64,000 bases of DNA from Neelides folsomi (lineage: Eukaryota > Arthropoda > Collembola > Neelipleona > Neelidae): positions 1 through 64,000 of the forward strand of contig JAQGBZ010000302.1 in the NCBI GenBank assembly GCA_034687125.1. The letters run 5' to 3'. This document shows positions 45,361 to 58,914 of the stretch, piece after piece. A program made the position numbers and the translations under genes. Positions within the stretch are counted from its first letter, which is position 1. Every line of letters starts with the position of its first letter. A model generated the notes under the pieces. The model saw only the letters and a list, made by a program, of their open reading frames with translations. It searched no databases and was not told the DNA's origin.

Positions 45361-48300
45361 ATGTTTAGAGTGGCAATGCTGGCGGTTAGCGCAGCGTAAG
45401 ATGATCTGGTCGATGGAAATCCTGAGAAGTGCGGTTTTCTCTATTGACTGACTGACCCTGAGTGAAAGCCATGAGGAAAAAACAACTTGACCAAATTCCG
45501 ATCCCCAAGAGACAAATAAAAGCCAAAGGGTTGATATGTTGATACTACGTAAAAGGCTAACGCATGTTGGCCTTCGCCTTCGATAAGCTTCTTCGTCAAA
45601 GCTTTGATGAGCAAAGCAAACTGAACGGCCCTCAGTTCAATTTCCTAGTTAGAACCAATGGAATTGAACATGAGCGGCTTGAAGATGAACCAAGGGATCT
45701 GTCAACAAACTATTGGAAAATATCAAGAGAGTCCTAATAGAATATCATACACATAATACTACGTATCATTGACATCATATTTATTAACATACAGATATAC
45801 TACTATATTATATAGTATGTACCAACTCGAATGCTTCAATATCATAAAATACAATAATCGTTAGTATCTTATACTGCATAGAAACTTAAAAGGAACATGG
45901 AATGGTTGCGAAGAATTTTGAAATGTAAAAGTACACTTATGATATGGACTGTACAGGATATGGACTGGACCTAGGTACCTATGTCGTGAATACTATATGC
46001 TATATAATGTGATATATTTGTATAGTACTTTTACTACTTATATATTACATACATATGTAATTATTGTGAATTTCAAATCCCCTCGCTAGCTCCTGAATAA
46101 ACACCAGAATCTTCTAATTCTCCAGAAGAAGATTGAATAGCTCGTACAAATATAGCTCACCAGTTTAAATATAATCCTAAGTTAATTTATATTACTTAGT
46201 TCTCGGTCTTTTTAAATCTCCGAGCATCTGTTTTAATTACTTTCAATGAGGGCTTTTACACAAATTGGAGTCCTACAAAGAATCTTCCATTATATAATAT
46301 TAAAATTATAAACAGTTATAATTTATTATATTGTTATCTATTTATCTATTTAATCAACCACTTTTAATACACTCATTTAAATTTATATCTTTATAAATAT
46401 TGTCTTAATAAAGTTAATGATATCAATTGGTGATTCTTCACGGTGTTGCTCAATTAACTTTAGCTACATAACTTTTTTTAATATTTAAATCTTTAATACA
46501 GGGAATGTTGATTTCATTTAAAACTCTTTGATCATAACATTAAAGGTAGGTGGAAGGAAGGTCGATTAACCGCATACTTATAACATCGAACACGGCGTTG
46601 GAAAAAAACAAGTTGTTTCAAAGAGGAGCAAATTCAAACTGGATTTTCTTCAAGAAGCACGTTATCAAAGCACGAGTCCTCTGAAACATAGGGAATGGTG
46701 AGAGATGTCATTTGAAAATGACGCACTTTTAAGAATAAGTATATCCATTTATCCGTCAATCCCAACAACGCCAAGATTTTTGAGTTCCGCACAAACACAC
46801 CCGTAGCAATGTAACATGTAACTCTAAATCCACTGAACATCAAAAGCAAATCATGTTTGTTTCATTTTTGATAATCGCCTTCACATTGGATCACTAATAC
46901 TTTCCCTTTAATCTTTTTCCACTCCGCTCACTCAACCTTATTAATATTTACTCAAATTATTCAAATGTCCCAAATTAAATGTAAACTCAATGGAATATGA
47001 AAAGCAGAGTTAAAGTTGACAAAACGTCTCATATTGGATCTCCGGGATTTCCCCAAACATCCCCTTGGGCGATAATGAAAAGCAGCAAAAGTGAACCCAA
47101 AGTCAATTTGAAATTATTCTATTTATGAACCATTTCAAACAAAGCTCTATAATTCATTTCACGACTTTTCCTTCAATGCCTTTCTTCCTCCGCGGGGGAT
47201 TGGAAAAAGTAATCGAATTTTTACAAAGAAAACTTCAAAAAATCTAGCTGAGGAGGAAGACAATTCATTAAATGGGATTGTTTCTGAGAAATCTGAGGAT
47301 GAAACATTCTACCAATTCCACCTTTGGTGTGTTGTTGTGTATTTGGAAAAGGGCACGGAAGTGTGTGAATGGATTGAATGGAAGTGATCTCCTTTTCCTC
47401 TCTCCATATTTCACTCATGATCCCATTAAAAGACACAAAGGGGTGAGTGGCAGGTGAAAGGGAAATCCGCACCAATTTCTGTGCCGTCCGTATGGCACAA
47501 ACCTAAGGATTACGTTACGCACCAATGTTCGGGTTCGGACGGATCGTTGAGCCAAACCACCAAAGTTGGATTCAACTCCAACTTTATAGAATCGGACAAA
47601 TCCGAAATAACCCCATTAAAGTATTGTCCTGCATTGTACGTAATTTAGCGCGGAAATGAAAATAGGAATTTGAAATTAAATTAAAAAAATCAAGATTTTT
47701 TTGTTTTTATTCCAATTAATCAAAAGTGAGTTGAGATCACCAGACCGTGAATTTGTGCTTGTTTGGAATTGTCGTCCTGGTTTAGGGAGAAAAAAAGAAA
47801 GTCTTGTCATGGTGGTTTCGTGTCATTTATCATTTCCCCGAGATTTGTGCGATTGATACGATTGATACCTGAAGAGGATTCACCAAGCCTGCCATGCATC
47901 AACAACCAAAGATTTCGCAGATGTCAACGCATCTCCTTTCCCCCTTACCAAATCTTTTCTATTGGCCTTATTTTGATTTGGAAAGGATCGGCATGGAGAA
48001 ATCGAGTAGAATAAATCAGATCGAAACCGATCCTGAATAAAGTTCAAATCACACACGAGATTAACCTTCGGAATGAACTGAGAAGTTGTAATTAAAACAA
48101 AATTTAATTGAAGTAATGTCTAAGACACTTATTTGATCTCGAAGTTTAAGGCAAGGTTTAGGAACTGTTGGTCTTATGTCGCATGGTGGGGATCATTATG
48201 CAAATAGTTTCCCCTTTTCTTATCCGCGGCTCAAGTGGAAACATTTTCATTAAAGGGCCAAATCAACTCCTTTCCAATCTCATTCATTCTAATTAACACT

Positions 48301-50930
48301 CTCAAAGGGACGCTTTCAAATCCGCTTTTCATTCTCAGATACAACTCCCGCCGGACTTGACGTTCTCTGTACACAAAATAAACCCAAGTTCAAATAGTCA
48401 AACTGTCAACTTCAAACCTCCCCATTCAACCAACAAGGACTAAACTTATAGAAATACTTGGAAATTATTCAATTGAATCTATTTAAACCTGCAAATTCTC
48501 ATCAATAGAATCTCAAACATTAAGATGTTAAATTATTAAATTTTCAGCATTTACTCTACTTAAAGTTAGTAAATAAAATTTAAAGATAAGGGATTGTAAA
48601 GCCAAGATTATTTTTTTAACAAATGTCTGTAATAAATGATAATGATCTCTAATTTAATTAACTGTAAAATATCTATTAATTTTTTCCAAACAAAGTTATT
48701 TTCTACTGACCTATTGGCTTTTGAGGTATCGATCTGACCGAGTGAGACGCGACATTGGAAAGTTGGTTTTGAGTGAGTTGTAAAGGGAGGTTGGCAGTTC
48801 CCTCCGGCTCCTCCTCATTTCTCCTGACAACTCAATTAGCCAATTCATTTGATTTCTTCCTTCGCTTCCGACTCCCACATTCTCCATTATTCCTCCATTA
48901 ATTCAATTGACCCTTTTGCTTTTAATCCGGCTTGAGGAAAATAGTTATTTCCTTACTTATCACTTCCCGTCACTCACTCGAAGAGGAGGCTGGATGAGAT
49001 TTCGGATCGTTTTTTAACTAAATCTTATCCGATTCATCTTCACATCACTTTTTAACATTTCACTAAATTATATGGAATATAAGTAGTGTGTATCATATGT
49101 CATATAATATTTGTATTTGTATTTCTCGCTTGGATAGCCCGAGGAAGAGTTTTCCGTTTTGGATCAACGACCGGATGAAGTTTTCAACTCTCAAGAAAAC
49201 AGAAATTATCCAAAGTAACTTTCCCTATATTCAAGAAGATCATATTCAACATGTTCAACGACCAGATCCAAATTCCCCAATGATCCAACAGATAGGAAAG
49301 GAAGTTTGGAGGATTTCCCTATCTCCTTCACTGCATTCCCATTAATGGGATTAAGGGGAGATTTAATTCACTTCCCTTGTATTGGCTGGTAATTCGAACC
49401 TCAGAATTTAAAATTGGATTTTATTCTCCGATTTTCATTTAATTATATTTAACGATGTTTGACAAATGCCTCACTTACCTGCTTATGTTCTGTCATACCA
49501 ATTGTTAACCTTATAATGGAATTATGCAAAGTAACTACCAAGATCCAATAAAGATGTCAACTCCACATAAATTGAGAAATTGAGATAAACATGCTAATGA
49601 ATGAAAACTCTAACTGAGTTTGATGGAACTTTTGAATGTAATTTAAAATTGATATAAAGAATAAACTCTACGTTTACTTTTCTTCATTTAAACCGAGGCT
49701 TTAGAACTTTTCCTCTAACTAACTAAAGGTAAGTAAATAAGTGTATTTGAAGTAACTTAGCTAGAGGGCGTAAAAAAGTAAATTCAATTAGGAAGGATGG
49801 TGGGACAAATTCAAATGCAAATTCGTTTAGAAACGAATGGCAATGCTTCAAGTACTTACACCTTACATTTTTACAGTCCAATAAAACTCATGTAGAAGGA
49901 CAAGGAGAAAAAAAGATTCAATAAGATCACATCATTACGCAGAGGAGAAATGGGGATTTTGAACTCGAGCTTCTCATGCATAATATATAAGGAATTCCCA
50001 TATTCAATTGGATATCCAAATTTGAAAGTTTTATGTTTGCATATTAATTGGCCGTATTTTCAAAAAATGAGCTCCAGGAGCCTTCCAATTGGATTTCCGC
50101 CCAGAAAGGAGATTCTTCGGAGAAGATGGAATTTTCATTTGATTAAAGATTCTCCAATTTATCCGGATTTTCTCCTCACGGGAGAGAAATTGAATCCTCG
50201 TGGCCTTTCGAATCCCAATCACGAAACTCCGTCCTTCCTTTAACATCAAACTCTGAAGCTAATTTTGAGTCGGAAAGGAATTGAAAATCAAATTAGTCGT
50301 CCTCAACCTCCAACCACTGTCAATTTGTTCCTCATTCATATTTTTTATATATTATATTTCATATATCTAATTTCATATTTTATATTTCTTATGCATAAGT
50401 ATGTACTAATAGTGATAAGTCATTTTACCTTCATATTTACCAAATACATATAAACTTCTTGAAATTTTTTACAAGGAATATTAGCTTATCATCTACACAA
50501 AATAACTTAATTTCGACCTGTGACATTAGTGGTGGTGAGGTCAAAGATCGGGATAGCAGAACGGATCAAAAACCCTAGGACTCATCCTAGTTGAAAAAGT
50601 CAATAAATTGAATGAAGTTGAATGCGGGTTTTTTTTGATAGTGACTTGATCCGAGTTTTGTAAGGGCAAGTGGGCGGATTGGACTTTGTTCGATCTGGAT
50701 TAATGTGATGTGGGTGAGGGTAATGTATTGGGATCTCTGACCCTCGACTATTGGAAAAGAGAGAAAATGAAATAAAAGATCTGATAATACATCAATACTA
50801 AAAAAATATTATTCATGATTAGTTCAGTGCTTTCTTTCTTGGTGAAAGTGAAATATTAAAACAATTTGATTAGCTGGATAATAAATATTCACAATTTAAA
50901 GAATGTTCATATTTCTATTAATGAGATTTA
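45361..50930. other. Non-coding region (part 4)
   Basis: GC-richer islands occur at about 45370-45730, 46540-47650, 47740-48420, 48720-49440 and 49900-50330, with AT-rich sequence between. A small open frame of coding-like composition lies at 45564-45737. Nothing else could be assigned. A short near-palindrome built on AAGTTGGATTCAACTCCAACTT occurs near 47562-47583. Confidence 0.4.
45564..45737 (+). CDS. Small ORF of unknown origin, coding-like composition
   Basis: A 57-codon frame begins MLAFAFDKLLRQSFDEQSKL and continues with NGIEHERLEDEPRDLSTNYW. It has balanced, charged amino acid content and GC content well above its flanks. Sequence before the ATG has stops in this frame. Another short frame just upstream (near 45400) reads DDLVDGNPEKCGFLY. 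The whole 45370-45730 island may be a relic of a retrocopied or transposon gene. The family was not recognised. Confidence 0.2.
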   Translation: MLAFAFDKLLRQSFDEQSKLNGPQFNFLVRTNGIEHERLEDEPRDLSTNYWKISRES

Positions 50931-53900
50931 ACGGGTGGCAGTTTTAGCGAAAATCCGATCTTCAATCATTTGAATTGTCCAAACGGCGGTTTTGGTCGAG
51001 TTGTCTTTGAAGAAATGGGCATTTGGAGACTAATAATTCCCTATTTGCATCTGTTCTTCTTTTGTATAGATGCTAACTCTTTCATCCCTGCGGATTCCTA
51101 AGTTCACACTCGATCAAATGGAAAATAATGTTTTACCCCGAATACATACTTACAAGATAAATTAACTTTTACCTAATAACTAATTACAATTACCAACATC
51201 AAATACTTAAATAATATTTATATTTTATCCATCCTTTTGCCAAATTATGAAATACTATTTATAATTTATAATACTATGCTTTTAGTATAAAGAAAGACGC
51301 ATGTACTTTCACACGAATAAAATTAATTTAAAAGTATTTGTACAAATGTTTTACATGTTTATGTCCAAGTAACTTCCTTCGTGTCATATTGAATGACACA
51401 ATAGCGAAAATATTTCTAATAAAATAATAAATAATCTATGAACGTGGAATCTTCTTCTACCTAACTGCATCACAGTAATCCTTATAAGCTTTAGTTTCTT
51501 GGATTTAATTTTCCCTTATAATTAAAATCAACATGATTTAATCTTCTCCTTCACAACACAGAAGTCCTTAAGATCATTAAGACTTATAAACAAGATCTTT
51601 ATAAGACCTATTTTATGTTCAACGAACAATAATATGTAACATATGATAAATATCATATGTTACATACAAAGAGATTTTGTAATCGATTCCAATCCTACAA
51701 AGCGGATTTTATTCTTTGTCTGTAACTGTTTACCTTTCTGGACTTTCTCTAAATATAATATTTAGTAAATGCGATTATATAGGAGTTCTAACAAGAGATC
51801 AATTCCGCAGTTAGGTTAGTTCTATCTCTATTACTTGCTTTGCAATAAACTTTCCATTAGTTTTCATTAAAAGTGATCTGACACATTCAGCGCATTCTAC
51901 TCCTACATAATTAATTATTTAAATTAAAATCAATGTAAGTTTGAGCCTAAATAATCAGGCAAATAATTAAACAATAAATATACATATTAAACTTGTCTAG
52001 ATTAGGTATGCATAATTTATAAAGGGATATATCAATTAACTATTTGTACTCGATAAGCAATTTGACCAGGGACGGGACCAACCAGATCTATGTGGGTTAA
52101 ATTTATTCGAAATGGTGATTTGCGCTTTCTCGTTGTTCTCTTCGATTTGAATCTCTCACTCAATTCCCGATTAATGAAAAGTGGAGTGGGGTTGGGTGTT
52201 CATCAGGAGGCAATTACACGGAGAACAAAAGAAATTCAATTTCCTCCTCTCCTCCTCACATTCTCAACTTTAATTTCACATGGGAGCCATTTAATTGAAA
52301 GTTGGAATACTTTTGAAGCTTTCCCCAAGGAACTCCAAGAGATCCAAAACTCATCCGAACTACAATCACATACGCATTGAAGTCGATCGCCCTCCTTTAC
52401 ATCTCACCCATTCACTTACCTATTCATACTTCATAGCCATCTCCATCAATAACAAATCTGAGGGAAAAATTCCAAATGAGCAAATCAGATTTCAAATCAA
52501 AAATATATAAAAATACCTATCCAACCTATTTATTTATATAAGTACATATTACATTCTTTTGCCCTACTTCTGCATTGCATCAATAAACAATCCAAATAAA
52601 ATATTCAGATAATTTATTCCAAACACAGAATCAGCAATAAAGTAATATACAAAAACCCAATAAGTTCAGGAATGGAATTTTTAAAACTTTGTCGGTGTAT
52701 TTTTAATAGCGTGGCTAGTCAAAACAAATACCAATATAGGAAATCTTGTAAATCAAGTAAACGAGTCAGACCCCAGGATGTTTATTTATTTATCTTCTTT
52801 GATATGGAAATTAAATGGAGAAATTTGGATGATTCCGGACCAAAAAATTGAACATTGAAAGATAAAAGGTAAAAATGAGCCATCACATAACATTAAATCA
52901 TCTTCTGTGCATCTCCAACAACCATACAAATAAACACGGGCGGAAAGGGAGAGGAAATAAAAGCCTCATTTGCCAATCTACTCATGTTCCAATCCCATCC
53001 TTTGATTCCTCTGTGAAAAGTTAAGAATTGTTGGAGAGTGCAATTAACCCGAGTTGCTTGTAGGATTAGTTAAGAAAGGAATTAATAAAACTTGAGCCTG
53101 GATCGGAAATCTTGTGCTAATTCTCCCTCTTGGGATGAAGATAAAAGAAGGTGAGTGGCGGGGGGGGGAGGATCTATACGTCCTCAATACTTATGTTGAA
53201 GAGAGAAGTCAAGTCCATAATTTGATGAGAGTGGAAGATAAATTCAGAATCCGGGAGATGAGGAGATCAAAGTTAAAGACCTGGCTCAGTTCATCCGTAA
53301 ACTTTCCACTTCCGTCATTTGGACTGGGTTGCCTTCTCTGGATGGCTGGGGTCTTATCGGTCGCCTTCAATCTCCACACGACTGCCAAGAGACCATTAGG
53401 GCCCTTTTTTACCTTTCTCCATAACCCGCCATTTCCCATTCAAAGCGACCGTATGAGAGACTAAAGAGAGCCATATGGTCATACAACATTGATTCTCAAA
53501 CATTGTATCAATTCATAAACCATACATACATACCATAATAACATATTGCGTAATACATACAACTAGTAAATAACAAAATATAGTGAGTCTCTCAGCTTCC
53601 TCATTGTCAATTTGAATTTTCAATGGTTTTTTATCATTTTTAGGTAAATGTGATCATTGAGGTAATTGGCAATAAGATAAGACATAAATATTGGTGATGA
53701 TGATGGTGAAGATGTCTATGTAAGTATACTATAGTAAATAAAGAAAAGAGTACATCAGTAGTTGTGTGTACTTAATACACAGGAGTGGAGTTGTGTGTAA
53801 TCTAAGATACTTTATAGTAAGGTTTTATGCATATAATATCTGATGTACTAAGTTATATTAGATAGAAACCGTAAGTTACCGTATGTTGAAGTAAGGTTCC

Positions 53901-56900
53901 TTTAAATGTTCCTATAATCTTTAATAAAAACCATATCCATAATGTTATATTCTTATGCGCGTATATGTATAAAATATGATTCGTATGATGCTCATCTCAA
54001 TATTCATCTGATCGCTTAATACCTAGTATTAAATCGCAAGATTCAACTTTCCCAAATTTGGATGAGGTTTAAGAAAGAGGATAATGGAACTTGTAAGATA
54101 ATTGCCTGTTCTCAACTTTCAATTTTCTTCTTTCTGTGTAAGATGAACGGGTTTTGGTTGGACGATATGCTGATAGCTAGCCTAATATAGTAAGTTAGTG
54201 ATATTTAAGATCATCTTACTTTCTTCCACTGAAGGAACACATACATATTCCTTTGTTCAAGTCCCGGGAGGGAGAATTAAAGAAGCACTCGGGAGGACCC
54301 CATTAGCGATGCCCAGCTCAAGGCCCAAATGTCACGTTCTCAACTTCCGCAACAATTTTTAAGAAAATTCAAAGACAATTCAAGGCGGTCGAAAAATCAT
54401 TTCCCCCAAGACCATTTAAATTTATCCTTTGACTATTCATTTATTTTATAAATTATTTTAACATATAAGGTATTAAACCCTTGCAATATATTAATTGGAT
54501 CCTAAATCATATCAAATGACCAAGTTAAATCAATTCTTGGAATGGAGTTAGTTAGATAAATGCATTCACGCATTATCATTAACATAAGCAAAGAAAAGTT
54601 ATTCAAGGAAAAAGATTTGGATGAAAAGTTTTTCTAATTTGGTTGTTGACCTATTGGATGGTTTCAAGCTTGGAATCTTCTTTACGCGATTACAAGTAAA
54701 ATGACATTTCCCCTCAATCTATATATAAAATTGTAATAATTCATTCTCAATTACCCCTTTAATTTGATATATGTACCATATACTCGTACTTATGTAATAC
54801 GAAGGCGGTGGAAAATGACCGAAAATGTAACTGATGCATATCGTCCATTCCGAAACGTTTATGTGTATACTTTGAATGTTTTTACCTTTTAACCAATGCG
54901 TGGAGTTTGGAAAGAATTAAAGGAATTCTATATGTGTTTAAAAGAACACTTTTTTAAAGTTTCCCAACTAGAAAAGTTTGTGTAGGCGAGAAAAAGTTGT
55001 TCATTTCTCCCTTCCCAATTAATTTTTTAAGAGCCATTAACATTACGAGCGTCGCTTTAATGTCCCAATAAACTTTTTAATGTCAGACACGCATAGTTGA
55101 TGGTGTGAAGACATTCGGGTTGGACAACCGGCCTTTTCTCCTCTCAACAACTCCTCATCTCTCCCTCCCCCGCCCGGGAATATTCATATGCGAATTACAG
55201 AACAATTAAATTCAACTTCTCTCGACGCCTTCTCACAAATGGGTAAGATTCCCAAGGAGTGGAAAGACCAAAGTTTGAGGAGAATTCTGATGGTAGGAAA
55301 GAAACATCTGTCAGGGCCCTCATGAAGGGCGTGTCCTTGCCTAACTAATTAATGAACTTTATATAATATTTAGTATTGGTGAAGAGGAGAGAAGCAATTT
55401 ATTAATTTAATATCCCCTTTATGGACCTGACGAAAGGAGGGTTAAATTAGGAAAATGAAGTAGAGATATGAATATGTGGAGTTTATGGCCCGCTAATTCC
55501 CAGCCTCATTTCCTGTGAATAAATAAATGAAATATGCAAAAAATATTAATAACTTACTCATGTCAGTTTTCACTGCATCCCCCAAAGGACCAAACTTGTG
55601 CAAAATAGTACAAATATGCATATTTCGTGGCATTTAAATATCCTAGACACAGTATAAACAAATATGATATAACATGTAGGGGTTGGAGAATATAAATATT
55701 CTACATACAAGTATGATATATACATTGTAATGTAGTATAATATTCACGTATGGATATGGACATCCCTTTTAGGTATAGTTAGTAATACTAAATATTAGTA
55801 GGCGTATGTATTATGCAAAACTTGTGTTTAAATTATCAAAATGGACATACCGTGTTGTCTCTATATAATACTTAATAACTTTTTAGCATGTATTAGATAG
55901 AATATATTCATTTAAATGCATGATATAATAATATATGCACCGCGGTATAATATATTAATAAATTTGTAAGTAGTATGCAACCTTTCTATCCTATCCAATG
56001 TGATGGTGTGTAGATTTGGGTCCTTAAATTCAAAGTCTTGGGATGTTTTCCTCCGTAAGATGTAAAATGGGTATGTGGGGGTCTCGTCGTGTGGCTCCTG
56101 GCCCATGAATGAGTAAATAGACACATTATGTGAGAAAGTTTTCAGGTCTATGGCGGAAGTTGGGGGAGCGAACTGTTCATGGAGGTTGTGTATTAAGTTG
56201 GTGCCCTCCATGCACCTTCCTTAACTTTTATCTTTTATGGGGGAACGTCAACTGGGGCAGGGGGATTAGGCCCAAATGGCTAACTGTTATAGCTCCATAT
56301 CCATACATACCCATATAGCATACACATTCTTATTTGCACATCTATTGCTTGGTCCATATGAGGGAAGGAACGGATAAGATCTCTCCATTACTCAATGGCC
56401 AAATGACTCGGAATCCTCCTTTTCACGGCCCATTGCTCGCCCCCTCCAATTGATGTATAGTATTTAGAACGGGAGGACTAATGTCTTCGATACACTTAGC
56501 CGGAATCTCCCCGGAAAAACTCCCCATTGCCACCTTAGTCAGGGAATGGGGAGAAGTCGGCTAATAATCTTTAATTGATATGGCCAGCTCAGGAGATCGA
56601 TAAATAGAGAAGTAGTGTTCGGATCCGTTGGCCCCAAACGACTGGATCTCATATTTCCATAATTTGGGAATGAAATTCAAGTCCCGCAAATTCAAATAAG
56701 CCCAAAGAAAGGCGAAAAGAAAAGAAGGGGAAAAAATTAAAATCCGTATTAAGTTTAAAACAACTCTTAGTACAATAATAAAGGGATTTGGGATAGAAGA
56801 AAAGTTTTATTTGGGAAACAAATCCGAGTCTCATTCTCAGTTTTCTCAATAGCTGAAAAGATATGAAAGTTTTAAACTCTCAAATTTATGTTAGTCGTAT

Positions 56901-57863
56901 TATGCTCCTTTTTTTCTCCCACTTCGCTTCACTATTTTCAGGGGGAGGGATTCATAAGTATTCCGGTGTGTTGGTTGTTGTGCATGGGGAAAATGACTAG
57001 GAGGGCTGGAGGAGTCCTCAAAGAGGAGTAAAAACTTTTCCTAGAGGAATCCGAAGCTCAAGGAATGAATTTTAATAAATGGAAAAGTCCTTTCCTCAAA
57101 CGGAATTCAACGGTGAAGTGAGGTGAGTTCCGAACACCTTCTGAATTAAATACTTTTTTCATTCTAACACCGCTAAAATCCCATTTGAAAAAGACAAAAG
57201 GGAAGTGACAAGCCTGAAGAAAAGAAAAAGTTAAATTTTTTAATAGTATTGAATTAATGATAAAAATGATATGATGTGTGTACTTAAGTAACTTTAACCC
57301 TATTTAAGTGCATAGGGGATATTAAAACTTGTTTATGGCTAAAACTCATCCATATTCATTTTTACAGTCAAATATCTTATTTTTATAATTAACTTAATAT
57401 TAAAGGATGAATTTCTGAAGAAGATGGACAAGGACCTATACAATATAATCATTAATGGCCACAGGAAAAGTGTTTTTGTATATTTCTCCAATATGGCTCC
57501 TTCAAAGTTATGCTTATGAATTTACATAACACTACATGTGGATAAATATTATTTATTACAAATTATAACGCTCCAATATTTAAATATTTTGTTTTGTTGT
57601 AAATTTCATATAATATTAATAAACAAATATTCCGTTTTAATTAAAGTAATTGTGAGAAAGTCTTTTTATGTTTCAATGAAAATTCATTTATTAATTATTA
57701 AATAAATCAAGTGATGAAAGACAATATGGAAAGATTGGCATATTATTTGAGTTTCAGCTTTTACATGAAATGTTTCTTTAAAATAATATATTCGAGAAGG
57801 AATAATTATGTAGAGTAATTTGGATTTATAATGTATAGGTAAATGGATAAATATATTGGGTGG
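50931..57863. other. Non-coding region (part 5)
   Basis: No convincing exon. GC-richer islands lie at about 50930-51110, 52060-52450, 52820-53460, 54240-54420, 54980-55560 and 56030-57220. A poly-G run occurs at about 53160-53167. A perfect hairpin sits at 51633-51666. The rest is AT-rich with TATGTA-type words. Confidence 0.45.
51633..51666. repeat. Perfect hairpin with 16-bp arms
   Basis: TATGTAACATATGATA, AA, TATCATATGTTACATA. The arms are perfectly complementary with a two-base centre. In RNA or single-stranded DNA it would form a tight hairpin. No element boundaries or ORF are visible around it. Confidence 0.75.
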
Positions 57864-58178
57864 TCACATATCCACAATACAGCCACAGAAAAAGATCGAA
57901 TTTTGCTCATCGCATTTTCCTTTCTTTATATCCTTCCATTGCTTGTAAATGTATTGCATCTCTCTGCTCATCGTTATTAGAATTGAAAAGGTGAATAAAA
58001 ATATTAAACACGTCAACAGAAGACTCAATTCTCTTGAAAGTTCCACTGTTTCGATGTTAAGTAGAAATTCAACAAGGAGTCCAAGAATTCCAAGAAAAAT
58101 GTGAAAACAATAGATGAAGTTCAACATCTTCTCTTCAAGAAAATTGTCAGAACAGTATTTTTCCCTTCTGTATGCCAT
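57864..58178 (-). CDS. Possible small multi-pass membrane protein or exon
   Basis: From the ATG at 58178 the frame encodes 104 residues (MAYRREKYCSDNFLEEKMLN...), with two hydrophobic segments (IYCFHIFLGILGLLVEFLL and LTCLIFLFTFSILI) and a basic, cysteine-ending tail (DIKKGKCDEQ; FFCGCIVDM). The open frame continues upstream to 58265 and adds another hydrophobic run (SFFILVILFVVM), so the real start or an upstream exon may lie there. A TTCGTAG acceptor-like site just precedes the ATG. Composition differs from random frames of this region. No family recognised. It could be one exon of a chemoreceptor-like protein or chance. Confidence 0.3.
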   Translation of the reverse strand: MAYRREKYCSDNFLEEKMLNFIYCFHIFLGILGLLVEFLLNIETVELSRELSLLLTCLIFLFTFSILITMSREMQYIYKQWKDIKKGKCDEQNSIFFCGCIVDM

Positions 58179-58327
58179 TACTACGAATAAAATGACTAAA
58201 ATAAAAAAACTACATTTTTCAAGATCATTTTGACAAATGGGCAAATAAATAATAATCAAATGCAATAATTATTATTATGCACTTTCGTAGGTATGCAATA
58301 TAAAATGTTAGTTGTCAAAACTAGTTA

Positions 58328-58614
58328 CCCTGTTTCCCCGCTGATACTCCGCCCTCACCGATAATCCGCCCTCACTGATAATCCGCACCTCAAATGACTT
58401 TTAATACCAATGCTAAAATCAATCAAAGAACGCTTGAAAAACCTTAAGAAATCTTTAAAATTATATATTTAAAATACTTTTATCTTTAAAAAATTAAATT
58501 CATTTTTTAACATTACATATTCCGCCCCCATTGATAATCCGCCCTCGCAGATAATCCGCAGCTAGACCCTCATATTCATTAGATAATCCGCGGATTATCA
58601 GCGGGGAAACAGGA
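58328..58614. mobile_element. pogo/Tigger-like foldback element flanked by TA
   Basis: Terminal inverted repeats CCTGTTTCCCCGCTGATA and TATCAGCGGGGAAACAGG are preceded and followed by TA (58326-58327; 58615-58616). Subterminal GATAATCCGCCCTC motifs repeat several times on both sides. The right end contains the perfect 18-base palindrome GATAATCCGCGGATTATC (58582-58599). The 287-base element has no ORF, so it is non-autonomous. The repeated subterminal motif is a likely transposase binding site. Confidence 0.8.
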
Positions 58615-58914
58615 TAATTACTTTTATAATTGTAGTTATACCATCTCTTAAATTGGTAAGCAATAATTCTTGTTTAATCTTTTTGACATTCAAAAATATC
58701 GTACATAATTTAAATTATTACTTTAATTATCTTAATATTAATACCGTGATGAATTCCCTAAGGTGAATATACTCTACATGCTGGTGTAAATCAATAATGA
58801 GGTGGTCACGATCAAAAATTTTCTTATCGTTTTCCCCACGGAGGTTTCTAAAAGATGTGTTTGGATTTACATAACTCTGGCATAGTTCCGTATTCCCCTC
58901 ATCCTCTGATCATA

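Noticed and set aside
46634-46849. 71-codon minus-strand frame with GFRVTCYIATGVFVRNSK
   Set aside because: Possible acceptor and donor sites flank it, but there is no recognised family, no partner exons and only chance-level length.
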